Part shown: positions 11,445 through 23,000 of the stretch, one piece after another
Numbering within the stretch: the first letter of the stretch is position 1
Layout of the letters: each line of letters begins with the position of its first letter
From: Microbulbifer taiwanensis
GTDB taxonomy: Bacteria > Pseudomonadota > Gammaproteobacteria > Pseudomonadales > Cellvibrionaceae
Length of the DNA stretch: 64,000 nucleotides
Direction: 5' to 3'
Assembly: GCF_014904815.1 (NCBI RefSeq)
Contig: NZ_JACZFR010000044.1
Span: 1-64,000 of the forward strand
Position numbers and translations under genes: made by a program
The notes under the pieces: generated by a model
What the model was told of the DNA's origin: nothing
Databases searched by the model: none
Seen by the model: the letters and a program-made list of their open reading frames with translations, nothing else

Positions 11445-12200
11445 ATGCTGAGCCGAAAAGAATTACAGCGTTACAGCCGCCAGATAATGCTGCCCCAGGT
11501 GGGCGAGGAGGGGCAGCAGAAACTGTCCGCGGCAAAAGTGATGATTGTCGGCCTGGGTGGCCTCGGCAGCCCGGTGGCTCTCTACCTGGCTGCGGCCGGG
11601 GTGGGCGAATTGCACCTTGTCGACGGCGACCGGGTCGATATCTCCAACCTGCAGCGACAGGTTCTCTACAAGACCAATCACCGCGACAAACCCAAGGCGC
11701 AGGTGGCGGCCCAGCAGCTGGCCGCGGCCAATCCGGAAATCCGTTTACAGGCCCACCCTCATATGGCGGAGGAATCCTGGCTGCAGGACATGGTGCCGGA
11801 AATGGATCTGGTGCTCGACTGCACCGACAACCTGGAGATCCGCCATACGATCAACCGCGTCTGTCGCGACGCGGAGCGGCCGGTGATCATGGCCTCGGTG
11901 CGTGGCTTTTCCGGACAGCTGGTCAGTTTCGATTTTTCCTCAGCCCCGTCTCCCTGCTACTCCTGCCTGTTTCCGCCGCGAGACCAACAGGAAGTGCAGA
12001 ACTGCTCAACCGCCGGCGTTATAGGTCCGGCACTGGGTATTATCGGCAGCATGCAGGCCCTGGAGGCGATCAAGCTTCTACTCGGCCTGCCACTGGCCAG
12101 TCTTGGTAAGCTGCAGCTGTTCGAGGCGGAGACCCTGGAGTTGCGGTCATTGCAATTGCAGCGCGATAATGGCTGTCCGGTTTGCGCTTCTTCAGAATAA
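11445..12200 (+). CDS. thiF: ThiF/MoeB-type adenylyltransferase, ThiS-activating
   Basis: A 251-residue E1-like protein that adenylates the C-terminus of a ubiquitin-like sulfur carrier. The nucleotide-binding GLGGLGSPVALYLAAAGVG, the RQVLY stretch with the arginine finger, and two Cys pairs (CYSC about residue 171 and CPVC near the C-terminus) that hold zinc are all present. Location as the last thi gene makes ThiS the expected partner. ThiF and MoeB cannot be separated by motif alone; MoaD activation could be a second role, since two molybdoenzymes are encoded nearby. Confidence 0.92.
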   Translation: MLSRKELQRYSRQIMLPQVGEEGQQKLSAAKVMIVGLGGLGSPVALYLAAAGVGELHLVDGDRVDISNLQRQVLYKTNHRDKPKAQVAAQQLAAANPEIRLQAHPHMAEESWLQDMVPEMDLVLDCTDNLEIRHTINRVCRDAERPVIMASVRGFSGQLVSFDFSSAPSPCYSCLFPPRDQQEVQNCSTAGVIGPALGIIGSMQALEAIKLLLGLPLASLGKLQLFEAETLELRSLQLQRDNGCPVCASSE

Positions 12201-12202
12201 CA

Positions 12203-12589
12203 ATGCAATCAGTGAAATCGAAATTGATGCTGCCGATCGTGCTGGCGGCTATTTGCGCATGTTCCCCCGGGGAATCGAAACACAGTGAATCGGGGGGCGC
12301 TTCTACTTCTGTAACGGCCGAGAAACCGGGTCAGGTTGCCGTCCTGGAAATTTATCGGCGCAGCTGCTTCAGTTGTCATGAGAGCGGCGTCAACGGCGCG
12401 CCGCGCAGTGGAGATACGGATGCCTGGGCACCGCGGCTGGCCAAGGGCATGGATACCCTGGTCGCCAATGCAATCAATGGTTATCAGGCCATGCCGCCGC
12501 GCGGTCTCTGTTTTGACTGCAGCGAGGCTGAATTTGCCGCACTGATCCACTATATGGCCGCTACTCAACCGGGCAGGCAAGCGGAATAA
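12203..12589 (+). CDS. Small lipoprotein cytochrome c, cytochrome c5-like
   Basis: A 128-residue exported monoheme protein. The N-terminus is a lipoprotein signal with Cys in the AICACS stretch; the heme site is CFSCH, the axial Met lies in the AMPPRG segment, and a second CFDC pair typical of the cytochrome c5 group follows. It would carry electrons in the periplasm while tethered to a membrane. The start is uncertain: ATG 12203 follows thiF by 2 bases, ATG 12182 overlaps thiF, and ATG 12227 is also possible. The closeness suggests co-transcription with the thi operon, but no functional link to thiamine is known. Confidence 0.85.
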   Translation: MQSVKSKLMLPIVLAAICACSPGESKHSESGGASTSVTAEKPGQVAVLEIYRRSCFSCHESGVNGAPRSGDTDAWAPRLAKGMDTLVANAINGYQAMPPRGLCFDCSEAEFAALIHYMAATQPGRQAE

Positions 12590-12615
12590 ACAGACATCAA
12601 CGACTGGAGCCAGCC

Positions 12616-13635
12616 ATGCGTGCTTTTTCCCAGCGGTACCGTCTCTCACTCTCTTCCTTTCTCGCCACTATTCCCCTTCTGTTGCTCTGCACAGATTCGC
12701 GGGCACAAAATGTCTCCCTGCCGGATAAGCTGGCACTGAGCGAGTGGAAGGTATCCTGGGCCGGGCGCCCGCGGGATCCCTTTGTGGACGCGGAGGGCAG
12801 TGTCTGGTTCTGCGGGCAGGCGGGCAACTATATCGGCCGATTTACGCCGGACAGCGGCCAATTCAAGCAGTTTTCCGTACCCGAGGGCAGTCACCCACAC
12901 AACCTGATCGTCGACGACCAGGATCGCGTCTGGTATGCCGGCAACCGCAATGCACATATCGGCCGCCTGGACCCGGAAAACGGCGAGATCAAGCGTTTCG
13001 CCATGCCGGAGGGCGTCGAGGATCCGCATACGCTGGAGTTCAACCGCGACGGCAATATCTGGTTTACCGCCCAGAACAGCAACCGCATCGGCTTGCTGAA
13101 TGTCACCAGTGGTGATGTAAAGGCGGTGGCGCCCGAAACTCCCAAGTCGCGTCCCTACGGCATCAAGGTGGATGGGAATGACAGGCCCTGGATAGCCCTG
13201 TTCGGCACCAACAGGCTGGCCTGGGTGGATCCCCGGACTATGGTTCTGACCGAGATAGAGCTCCCCCGCGCCGACGCCCGCCCGCGCCGACTGGAGATAG
13301 ATGGCGCTGGCAATATCTGGTATGTGGACTATGCGGAAGGCTATCTGGGGCGCTATGTGCCCGGAACCGGGAAGTTTACCGAGTGGAAGATTCCCGGTGA
13401 AACCCCGCGCCCCTATGGCACTGCCCTGGATGACAAAGGGCGTCTCTGGATCGCCGATACCGGTGTGCTCCCTAACCGTCTCCTCGCCTTCGATATCGCG
13501 CAGGAAAAATTTATCAGCGAAAGCCGGGTGCCCAGCGGTGGCAATGTGCGGCACATGGTTTTCAACGGCGAGGATGGCAGCTTCTGGTTTGGCGTGGATA
13601 CCGGATACCTGGTCCAGGGCACGCCGAAAAACTGA
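12616..13635 (+). CDS. Secreted Vgb/streptogramin lyase-like beta-propeller protein
   Basis: A 339-residue protein with a signal peptide (cleavage after the SRAQ region, near residue 31) and about seven repeats of the pattern G-x-I/V-W-F/Y...G...I-G-R-L/F-D-P, as in virginiamycin B lyase and NHL-type propellers. Repeats are visible at SVWFCGQAGNYIGRF, RVWYAGNRNAHIGRL, NIWFTAQNSNRIGLL and NIWYVDYAEGYLGRY. True Vgb is cytoplasmic and has a defined catalytic His and Glu; this protein is exported, so antibiotic inactivation should not be assumed. It starts 26 bases after the cytochrome gene and may belong to the same transcript. Confidence 0.8.
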   Translation: MRAFSQRYRLSLSSFLATIPLLLLCTDSRAQNVSLPDKLALSEWKVSWAGRPRDPFVDAEGSVWFCGQAGNYIGRFTPDSGQFKQFSVPEGSHPHNLIVDDQDRVWYAGNRNAHIGRLDPENGEIKRFAMPEGVEDPHTLEFNRDGNIWFTAQNSNRIGLLNVTSGDVKAVAPETPKSRPYGIKVDGNDRPWIALFGTNRLAWVDPRTMVLTEIELPRADARPRRLEIDGAGNIWYVDYAEGYLGRYVPGTGKFTEWKIPGETPRPYGTALDDKGRLWIADTGVLPNRLLAFDIAQEKFISESRVPSGGNVRHMVFNGEDGSFWFGVDTGYLVQGTPKN

Positions 13636-13639
13636 GACC

Positions 13640-13653
13640 GTTGCTTTCGCAAC
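13640..13653 (+). terminator. Weak stem-loop after the propeller gene
   Basis: GTTGC and GCAAC form a perfect 5-bp stem around TTTC, followed by a T-rich stretch. It is short for an intrinsic terminator. Confidence 0.35.
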
Positions 13654-13667
13654 ATTCTTTTGTGCTT

Positions 13668-13676
13668 TGCTATAGT
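13668..13676 (+). promoter_or_regulatory. Extended -10 promoter candidate for dps
   Basis: TGCTATAGT matches an extended -10 element (TGn plus TATAGT) about 106 bases before the dps start. No good -35 is needed for this type, and none is evident. This is a motif-only call. Confidence 0.35.
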
Positions 13677-13781
13677 TTCTTTTTATGGTTTCTATTCGAT
13701 AAATAAATTTTTAATCAATCGTCGGCAGGATATCCTGTAGAGAGTTTTCTGAATCCGAACTTCAAGTGGAGGCGTTTGCAT

Positions 13782-14252
13782 ATGAGCAAAATTGATATCG
13801 GTATTGGCGAGCAGGATCGCGAAAAGATTGCCGGTGGGTTGAAGCACCTGCTGGCCGACAGCTACACCCTGTACCTGCAGACCCACAACTTTCACTGGAA
13901 CGTGACAGGTCCCCTGTTTCGCGAACTGCACCTGATGTTCGAGGAGCAATACACGGAGCTGGCCGAGGCAGTGGACGATATTGCCGAGCGCATCCGCACC
14001 CTGGGGGTGCCGGCGCCGGGCACCTACCAGGCTTTTGCCAAGCTCAGCTCCATCAAGGAGGTAGCGGAAATACCGCCGGCGGAACAGATGGTGGAAATAC
14101 TCACCCAGGGCCACGAGCAGGTGGTGAAAACCTGCCGCGAAGTACTCAAGGCGGCGCAGGCGGGCGATGACGAGTCCACCATCGCGCTGGTTTCCGACCG
14201 CATGCGGGTGCATGAGAAAACCGCCTGGATGCTGCGCGCCACATCCAGATAG
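13782..14252 (+). CDS. dps: Dps-family ferritin-like DNA-protection protein
   Basis: A 156-residue four-helix protein of the Dps family. The ferroxidase signature is clear: [16 protein letters not shown] with its His residues, then [24 protein letters not shown] carrying the acidic ligands. Twelve subunits form a shell that oxidises and stores iron with hydrogen peroxide and protects DNA. The ATG at 13782 has GGAGG 9 bases upstream. The gene is monocistronic and converges on a LysR gene. Confidence 0.95.
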   Translation: MSKIDIGIGEQDREKIAGGLKHLLADSYTLYLQTHNFHWNVTGPLFRELHLMFEEQYTELAEAVDDIAERIRTLGVPAPGTYQAFAKLSSIKEVAEIPPAEQMVEILTQGHEQVVKTCREVLKAAQAGDDESTIALVSDRMRVHEKTAWMLRATSR

Positions 14253-14262
14253 TCCGTCCCCC

Positions 14263-14285
14263 GGGGCGGACCTGGTGTTCGTCCC
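14263..14285. repeat. GGGGCGGACC-TTCG(C/T)CCC stem-loop repeat, copy 1
   Basis: A 23-base imperfect hairpin 10 bases after the dps stop, related to copies at 17434-17455, 17643-17664 and 40584-40605. It lies between convergent genes and could act as a transcript end. Confidence 0.5.
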
Positions 14286-14287
14286 AA

Positions 14288-15166
14288 TCATTCAACCAGC
14301 AGTTCCAGAAATGTCCTGGCCGGCGCAGAAATCGAGCCGCGGCTCTTCACCAGCGCCCCCACTTCCTGCCCGATCACCGGCGCCGACAGCGGCAGGCAAA
14401 CCAGACCGTATTCCCGCATCTGCGTCTCGCACAGGCTGGGCACAGCGCTGACCCCCAGGCCGGCCCTGACCAGCTGGCCGATGGTACTCAACTGGTTGGC
14501 TTCGCACAGCAGCCGCACCGGCTTGCCGCAGTGGGAAAAGGCGCCGTCGGTCCAGCGACGCACGGCGGAGCCGCGGTTCATGGCGATGAATGGCGCCGCC
14601 GCCAGGTCATTCCAGCGCAGGGATTTTTTCTCCACCAGCGGGTGTCCCGGAGGTAGCAGGGCGACAAAGCGGTCGCGCTCGAAGGGGAGGAATTCGAGCC
14701 CGCCCAGGTCATCTGGGCGAAAACTGATACCCAGCTCCGCGCGCCCATCCTGCACCGCCTGTATGACCCGCTCCATCACGATATCCTCCAGTGCGATATT
14801 GATATCCGGGTGCGCCCTGTGGAACTGCGCCAGCAGTGCCGGCAGCCGGTTCAGGGCGAAGGCGGGGATCACTGCCAGGGACAGCTGGCCGCGCTGCAGG
14901 CGGAAGCGCTGCTGTATCGCGTCCAGGGACTGGTCCCAGCTGTGCAGCAACTGCTCCGCGCGGGCCAGGAACTCGCGCCCCTCGGGGGTCAGTGCCAGCT
15001 GGCGACTGTCGCGGCTGAACAATGGGCCGCCGGCGGCGCTCTCCAGGTTGCGTATCGCCACCGACAGCGCCGGCTGGGAGATATGCAGCTGTGCGCTGGC
15101 CTCGGCCAGGCTGCGGGTGCGGGCCACTGTGGTGAAGGCACGAAGTTGTTTGATGGTGGCGCTCAA
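14288..15166 (-). CDS. LysR-family transcriptional regulator
   Basis: A 292-residue regulator with an N-terminal winged helix-turn-helix (residues about 3-62, including SLAEASAQLHISQPALSVAIRNLE) and a C-terminal effector-binding domain from about residue 90. It is divergent from the acetoacetyl-CoA synthetase gene 277 bases away, the usual LysR arrangement, so it probably controls that gene and itself in response to a metabolite of ketone-body or polyhydroxybutyrate metabolism. The effector is unknown. Confidence 0.92.
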   Translation of the reverse strand: MSATIKQLRAFTTVARTRSLAEASAQLHISQPALSVAIRNLESAAGGPLFSRDSRQLALTPEGREFLARAEQLLHSWDQSLDAIQQRFRLQRGQLSLAVIPAFALNRLPALLAQFHRAHPDINIALEDIVMERVIQAVQDGRAELGISFRPDDLGGLEFLPFERDRFVALLPPGHPLVEKKSLRWNDLAAAPFIAMNRGSAVRRWTDGAFSHCGKPVRLLCEANQLSTIGQLVRAGLGVSAVPSLCETQMREYGLVCLPLSAPVIGQEVGALVKSRGSISAPARTFLELLVE

Positions 15167-15230
15167 GCGACTCTCCAGTGATTAGGGCCCCCTCTTGCTC
15201 CCCTCTCCCGCTTGCGGGCGAGGGCTTTGG

Positions 15231-15293
15231 ATGGCCGCGATCGGACTATCAGCGGACTCCAGACATCGATCGCGGCCATGGGCCGCTCCTACA
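15231..15293. repeat. REP-like palindrome, TGTAGGAGCGGCC family, copy 2
   Basis: The left arm begins ATGGCCGCGATCGG; the right arm (15267-15293) is CGATCGCGGCC continuing to GGCCGCTCCTACA. It sits in the divergent region between the LysR and acetoacetyl-CoA synthetase genes. Confidence 0.75.
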
Positions 15294-15382
15294 GACGCGG
15301 TTACAATGATTAACTAAAATTTAATAAATATAAGAAAGTTTAAAATAGTTTTAACTGTCAGACCAAGGCATGATTGCCCGAA

Positions 15383-15396
15383 TCGCACGTGTGCGA
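15383..15396. promoter_or_regulatory. Candidate LysR operator upstream of acetoacetyl-CoA synthetase
   Basis: TCGCAC-GT-GTGCGA is a dyad with perfect 6-base arms in an AT-rich stretch 48 bases before the start codon. LysR proteins bind such dyads; the assignment is inference. Confidence 0.4.
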
Positions 15397-15443
15397 ATAA
15401 TGGTCAACTATTGAGAATAACTACGGAACCAAGGTCAGCCGAG

Positions 15444-17417
<1,974 letters not shown>

Positions 17418-17433
17418 TTTTGATGGACCCCTT

Positions 17434-17664
17434 GGGACGGATCTTGTGTTCGCCCAAAAGAGGGAGGTCAGGCACAGAGTCGATGCGAAGGTCCTGATGC
17501 CGGTGGCTTCTTGCGGGACCTTATGAGGCAGGGATGCCGATTAGAGCCTACAGGGAAGTATGCGCGGCGTGTCCCGCAAGAAGCCACCGGCAGCAGGGCC
17601 GCTACCAAACGGCCTGCGAGGCGCCAATACAGTATCGGGTAGGGGCGAACACAAGATTCGCCCC
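17434..17664. repeat. 231-bp nested inverted-repeat element (MITE-like)
   Basis: The outer arms (17434-17455 and 17643-17664) match with about two mismatches and contain ATCTTGTGTTCGCCC and its complement. The inner arms, 17498-17519 and 17571-17592, are a perfect 22-base inverted repeat containing GGTGGCTTCTTGCGGGAC. The right outer arm is itself a hairpin, GGGGCGAA/TTCGCCCC. No coding frame is supported. It fills most of the 366-base gap between the ligase gene and the next gene. Confidence 0.7.
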
Positions 17665-17783
17665 TACAATTCGTGCAACCGTCTTTCCCGACTCTCCGAT
17701 CATCCAAACGCCATTCAGTTAACCGCCAAACTGCGCTACCCTTTCCCGTCACAAGCGTTAATAATCTTCACGGAAGAGTATTC

Positions 17784-18158
17784 ATGGTCACTTATCTCTA
17801 CTGGGCGGCGGTGATCGCCCTGGTCGTTTTATCCCTGTTTGCCGGCAGCCGCCTCGGAAGCCTGAAGATGGGGGCCATAGTCGCCGGCATCATTTTCCTG
17901 ATCGGCTGGTTTGCCTACTACTTCCACTATGAACAGGTATTCGTGAAGCGATTTGGCGGCGTTATGCGCATCTCCGTACCGGAAGGGCAACGGCATATGG
18001 GTGCCACCTGGAAGGAGGACAACCTCTGGATCGAGAATTACGATCCGCAGACCAATCAATGCATCTTCTCCGAGTACTCCAAGGGCAACCTGCTCGAGGG
18101 ACGGGTGATTATCCGCGACTGCAATCCGCTACAGGACCAGTCCGCTGCGGGGCCCTGA
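17784..18158 (+). CDS. Small inner-membrane protein of unknown function
   Basis: A 124-residue protein with two transmembrane segments in the first 50 residues (VTYLYWAAVIALVVLSLF and MGAIVAGIIFLIGWFAYYF) followed by a soluble part of about 70 residues containing two cysteines. ATG 17784 follows GGAAG; the frame is open further upstream into the repeat element, which I do not count. It precedes tamA by about 100 bases in the same direction. No family is recognised. Confidence 0.7.
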   Translation: MVTYLYWAAVIALVVLSLFAGSRLGSLKMGAIVAGIIFLIGWFAYYFHYEQVFVKRFGGVMRISVPEGQRHMGATWKEDNLWIENYDPQTNQCIFSEYSKGNLLEGRVIIRDCNPLQDQSAAGP

Positions 18159-18261
18159 GCTGGATAAAAGCGGAGCGCCGAACCAGTAACCGGAAACTTA
18201 AGCCAGAAACTTATTCCAGAAACAGGGATCGGAGTTTCAGTCGCTGACACGGATAAGTCCT

Positions 18262-20064
18262 TTGCGAATTTTTATCGGTATCCTGCTCGCTGCAATACTG
18301 CTGTCACCGTTGCAGCAGGTGCGGGCCATTCCATTTTTTGACCAGCTGCCGAAGTTCAAGCTGCGGGTACAGGACGACCGCGAGCTGCAGGACTCACTGC
18401 GCGAAGAGATGGAGAAACTGCGCAAGGGCAGCAGTGCCCTGAAGAGCTACGATGATCCGCGCGATGTGGCCCGCTATGAGCGCGGTACCCTGGAAAAGCT
18501 GCTGCGCAGTCGCGGTTATTACGATGCCAGTGTGCGTCTGTCAGTGACCGATGGGGAGATACTCTACCGAGTCAATCCCGGCCCCCAATACCTCATCAAG
18601 AGCATCACCATCGATATGCCGGGGCGGCTGCGCCGCGGTTTCAGCGGCCTGCCGTTGCAAGTGGGCGATCCGCTGGTGGCGAGCAAGGTGCTCGAGGGCG
18701 TCAAGGTGATCGAGAAGTACCTGAGCGACAACGCCTGCCTGCTGGATATCGATGTCAGCTACGAGGCCAAGGTGATTCACAGTGAAGCCGCGGCGCGGCT
18801 GGAATACCGTGTGGCGCCGAGTCCGGAAGTCAGGGTCGGTGAAGTACGCATTGAGGGGCTCACCTCCGTCGAGGAGGATTTCCTGCGTGGAAAACTGCAG
18901 ATAGCCACAGGCGACTGCTTCAGTCGCAACAAGATAGACGCGGCGCGTCTACGCCTGCTGCGCACCAACCTGATTGCCAGTGCCAATAGCGAGGTGTCCG
19001 ACCCCTATGGGGACCTGGTCGATATCACCTTCCTGCTGCAGGAGCGCGGCCACCGCACGGTGAAGCTGGGGGTGGGTTATACCTCCGATGAGGGGGCCGG
19101 TGTCTCCGCCGGCTGGGAGCACCGCAATGTGTTTCACCGCGGTGAAAAAATCGAGATCGAGAGCAAGGTAAACCCGGTGCAGCAATCCCTGGAGGGCAAA
19201 CTGCTGATACCGCGCTTCCTGCACGACAAACAGAATTTTTCGGCCAGCGTGGAGCTGTCCAATGAGGATCGCGATACCTACACCGCGGAATCACTGACAC
19301 TCGGCGCCACGGTTGCGCGCAAGCTGAGCAAACACCGCACCGCCAGCGTCGGCACCGAGCTCAAGTTCAGCCAGGTGGATGAGAAGGTGCAGGAGCAACC
19401 GGGCACCAGCAGGAATGAGAATTACCGCCTGCTGTCGTTTCCCCTGGGCCTGAAATGGGACACTACGGACAACCCCCTGGACGCGCGCCGCGGTGCCACT
19501 GTGGCAATGGAGGTAAAACCCTATTTCGACCTCTCGAGTTCCGGCTCCTCCTTTACCAAGAATACCCTGGTGCTGACCGGCTACAAAACCGGCACGGAGA
19601 TGCGCTACGAACCGACACTGGCACTGCGTATCAAGGCCGGCGCCATTTCCGGCGCGTCCAATTTCGACATCCCGGCGGACGAGCGCTTTTACGCGGGCGG
19701 CGGCGGCTCGGTGCGCGGCTACGGTTACCAGGAGTTGGGGCCCCGGGTGCTGATTGCCCCGAGAACCCCGGGTGACCCGCCGCGGCTGTCCGATTCCATC
19801 GGTGGTCGCGGGCTCAGCGAAATCTCCATCGAGGGGCGCTTTCGCTTCAGCGACACCTGGGGTGGCGTACTGTTTGTGGATGGCGGCAATGCCTATGCCG
19901 ATCCCCAACCCGACTTCTCGGATCTCTTCTGGGGCGCCGGAATAGGCGTGCGCTATTTCACCTCCTTTGCGCCCCTGCGCCTGGATGTTGCCTTCCCCCT
20001 CGACCAGCGCGAGGGGATAGACGACGATTACCAGATCTATGTCAGTCTGGGGCAGGCCTTTTGA
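18262..20064 (+). CDS. tamA: Translocation and assembly module outer-membrane protein TamA
   Basis: A 600-residue Omp85-family protein: signal peptide (to about residue 27), three POTRA domains (about 30-265) and a C-terminal 16-strand barrel with the family loop motif GGGGSVRGYGYQELGP (about residues 475-490) and a terminal aromatic residue. With TamB it helps insert certain outer-membrane proteins and move phospholipids to the outer membrane. The start is TTG 18262; no in-frame ATG or GTG fits better. Its stop overlaps the tamB start by one base, so the two are translationally coupled. Confidence 0.94.
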   Translation: MRIFIGILLAAILLSPLQQVRAIPFFDQLPKFKLRVQDDRELQDSLREEMEKLRKGSSALKSYDDPRDVARYERGTLEKLLRSRGYYDASVRLSVTDGEILYRVNPGPQYLIKSITIDMPGRLRRGFSGLPLQVGDPLVASKVLEGVKVIEKYLSDNACLLDIDVSYEAKVIHSEAAARLEYRVAPSPEVRVGEVRIEGLTSVEEDFLRGKLQIATGDCFSRNKIDAARLRLLRTNLIASANSEVSDPYGDLVDITFLLQERGHRTVKLGVGYTSDEGAGVSAGWEHRNVFHRGEKIEIESKVNPVQQSLEGKLLIPRFLHDKQNFSASVELSNEDRDTYTAESLTLGATVARKLSKHRTASVGTELKFSQVDEKVQEQPGTSRNENYRLLSFPLGLKWDTTDNPLDARRGATVAMEVKPYFDLSSSGSSFTKNTLVLTGYKTGTEMRYEPTLALRIKAGAISGASNFDIPADERFYAGGGGSVRGYGYQELGPRVLIAPRTPGDPPRLSDSIGGRGLSEISIEGRFRFSDTWGGVLFVDGGNAYADPQPDFSDLFWGAGIGVRYFTSFAPLRLDVAFPLDQREGIDDDYQIYVSLGQAF

Positions 20065-23000
20065 TGAAAGCGCTCGCCGCTCTCGCCGCAGGTTATGTCC
20101 GCGCCCTGGGGGTTGTGGCGAAGAGCCTGTGGCAGTCGCTGAGTGGGCGCGGCTCGCTGTTGTTCAGCCTTTTCTTTGTCGTGCTGCTGGCGCTGCTCTA
20201 TCTGCTCGGCACCGAGCAGGGGCGGGTGACATTGACGCGGGCAGCCGTTTATTCGGCACAGAAATTTGTGCCGGACCTGGCGATCCAGGTGGAGGAGATC
20301 GGCAGCGAGCGCCTGGGTGCCTGGTATTTTTCCCGTCTGAAAATCGACTATGGCGCAGATACCCTGGCACAGGCGCGCGACCTGGCGCTGGATGTGGATC
20401 TCGGCGGACTGCTGCGTAAACGGGTCGATATCGATACCGTCAATGCGGCGGAGCTGCTACTCGATATCGATGTCCTCAACCAGTTCCTTGAAAACCGGGG
20501 TCCGGCAGAAAAAGAGGAGGCGGAGGCATCCGCCGAGCCTTTGTCGCTGCCGGCCATGCGCCTCGGTTCCCTGCAGCTGGATCGCCTGCAGATTATCGAC
20601 AGGAGATTTCCCGGGCTGCCGGTTACCGCGATTACCGCGGACGGGCGCTATCTGTGGGAGGGAGAGCCCGCGCAGCTGGCGCTGGATATACGCGAGCTGA
20701 ATGGTGCCGATCTGCATTTGGCGCTCAGCGGCAGCGAGTTGGAAAACGACCGCTATCAACTCAGGTTTTCGGCCGCCGAAAAGCCGGGCGGTTTTGCCGG
20801 CAGCTATCTGCAGCTGCCGGAGGACCAGGCGCTGGATGCTCGCGGGACTATCTCCCTGCGCCGGACAGCGGAAGACCGGTTGTTGGTCCATATCGAACAG
20901 TTTTCCCTGCCGCTGGTAAAACACCAGTTCGCGCTGTCCGGGGGCGCGGAGGTGGCACTGTCGCCGTGGAAGGTGACCAGTGAGGGTCTGCAGCTGCAGG
21001 TGGATGACAGCCACCACCGTGTTTCCGGCAGCGTCGGCGCCGACGGCGTCGATGCCGAGATAAAATTCAATCGCCTGCCGCTCGCCATCTCCCAGCCCTG
21101 GCAGGATTTCCTGGTTGGCGGCTGGCTGAATGCCGACCTGGGTGTCCGCGGCCCTCTTTCCCTGCCGTCGGTGTCCGGCATCCTCGACCTGAATTCCAAC
21201 TTTCGCTTTAACCGCACAGGGCGCGCGCAGCCGCTGCGGCTGCAGGGGCGTGTGCAGACCGATGAAAAGGTGATCCGGATAGAGTCCGCGAGCCTCGACT
21301 ACGCGGAAGCGCGCCTGGAGGCCGAGGGGAGTGTGGATATCGGCGCTGAATCTCTGGACCTGCGCGGCGAAATACAGAAGCTGTCTGTCGACGATATCCG
21401 CGGCCTGCTCGCGGCACTGCCGGGCACCGAGGCGGTGGAGATACCGCCGGACCTGCAGGGTTCGGTGGAGAAGCTGCGGGTCGCCGCTGAGGGGGACTGG
21501 AAGAATCCGGTCCTGAGCGCGACGCTGGAGGCAAATCCCGTCTACCGACAGCTGGACAGTCGCCTCTTCGCCGAAATCGAAGGGGATCTGGAAGAATTGA
21601 ATATTTCCGAGTTTCGCCTGCAGAGCGACAGCCTGAATATCAGCGGCGGCGGCACTGTGGCTGTCGGGAAGGAATCCCTGCAGCTGCAGCTGGAAGTGGA
21701 CGCCCGGGACTTTCGCCCGGCGCGGGAACTGGGGCTTGCCGCTGCCGAGGGCGTCGCGGTGGACCTGGAAGCCGCCGTGGGTGTCAGTGGTCCCTGGGCC
21801 AATCCGCAGCTGGATCTGCACCTGGAGTCCGACGGCCGCTACCGGGAGTACCGCTACACGCTGCGCGGCGGCGCCGCCGGCAATATGGACAAGATAGTGC
21901 TGGACCGGCTGCGCCTGGAGCTGTCCAACGGTAACGGTCTCGGGAAATTCGATCTGCGCCAGCTGCGCGGGCCCCAGTCGCTGATTCCGCAGAAGCGAGC
22001 TGTCGACGGCGAGTCACAGCCGCTGCAGAACCACAGCCGCGTGACGGCGCTCGCCAAGGAGGCCCGACGCCTGGGGCGCAAGGGTGTCGCCTGGCTGGAA
22101 GTCGACGGCGAGATAGAGCCCAAGGCGGGGCGTGCCCGGGGCGCGGTCGCCGGGCGCAATATCCCCTTGTCGCTGGCTGAGCTCGCGGGTGTGCGGCTGC
22201 CGGCGACCCTGGAGGGGGAAATCAGCATCGACGGCGAATTCTCCGGTCCCTTCACCGACCCACAGGCCAGCGCAAACCTGCTGGCCCTGGGCAATTTCCG
22301 CAGCGAACCCTGGCAGCTGCAGGGCGATGTGCGCTACGGCAGCGGTCGCGTGGATCTGGACGGGGTGGAACTGGTTTGGGCGGAGCGCAACCGGCTGTCG
22401 GCCCATGGCAGCCTCAATCCACAGCAACTCGATCTGGAAATACGCGGCAATGCCATGCTGGCGGACCTGGACGCCGGCCTGCCGGCGGATATCGCCGAGC
22501 GCGGTCAGGTCACTCTCAGCATCAGCGCCGCGGGCAGCCCGCAGCGGCCACAGCTGCGCGGCGAGCTGAAGGTCACCAGCGAGGCTCCGGGGCTCTCCCG
22601 CGAGCGGGTGCAGATAGAGCCGCTCAGCCTGGTACTCGACTGGCAGACGCGGGACAGGGATCTGCATATTTCCCTGGCGGCCCGCCACGGCGGGCGCCAG
22701 GCCATAGATGCCGGTGCCACCCTGGCGGTGGCGCCGATACTGGAGCAGCTGTTTGCCGAGCGCGCCGAGGGCGAGAAGATGCCGCCTCTGCCACTGAAAC
22801 TGGACAGTCGCGGCAGTGCCGACCTGTCGGTGGTGGCGGAGTTTGTCGATCCGGAAATCCACGCCATGCGCGGCCAGCTGAATTTTTCCATCGATGCGGA
22901 TGGCACCCTGGAACGCCCGGCACTGAATGGGCGCATCGAATTGACCAATGGTGATTACGAGCACAGGCCGAGCAACACGCGCCTGCGCCGCATCGACTTT

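Noticed and set aside
12616..13635. Antibiotic resistance gene (virginiamycin B lyase)
   Set aside because: The protein shares the propeller fold but is exported, and catalytic residues were not established; calling it a resistance gene would go beyond the evidence.
17434..17664. CRISPR array
   Set aside because: The repeats are inverted, not direct, and unevenly spaced, and no cas genes are present in the window.
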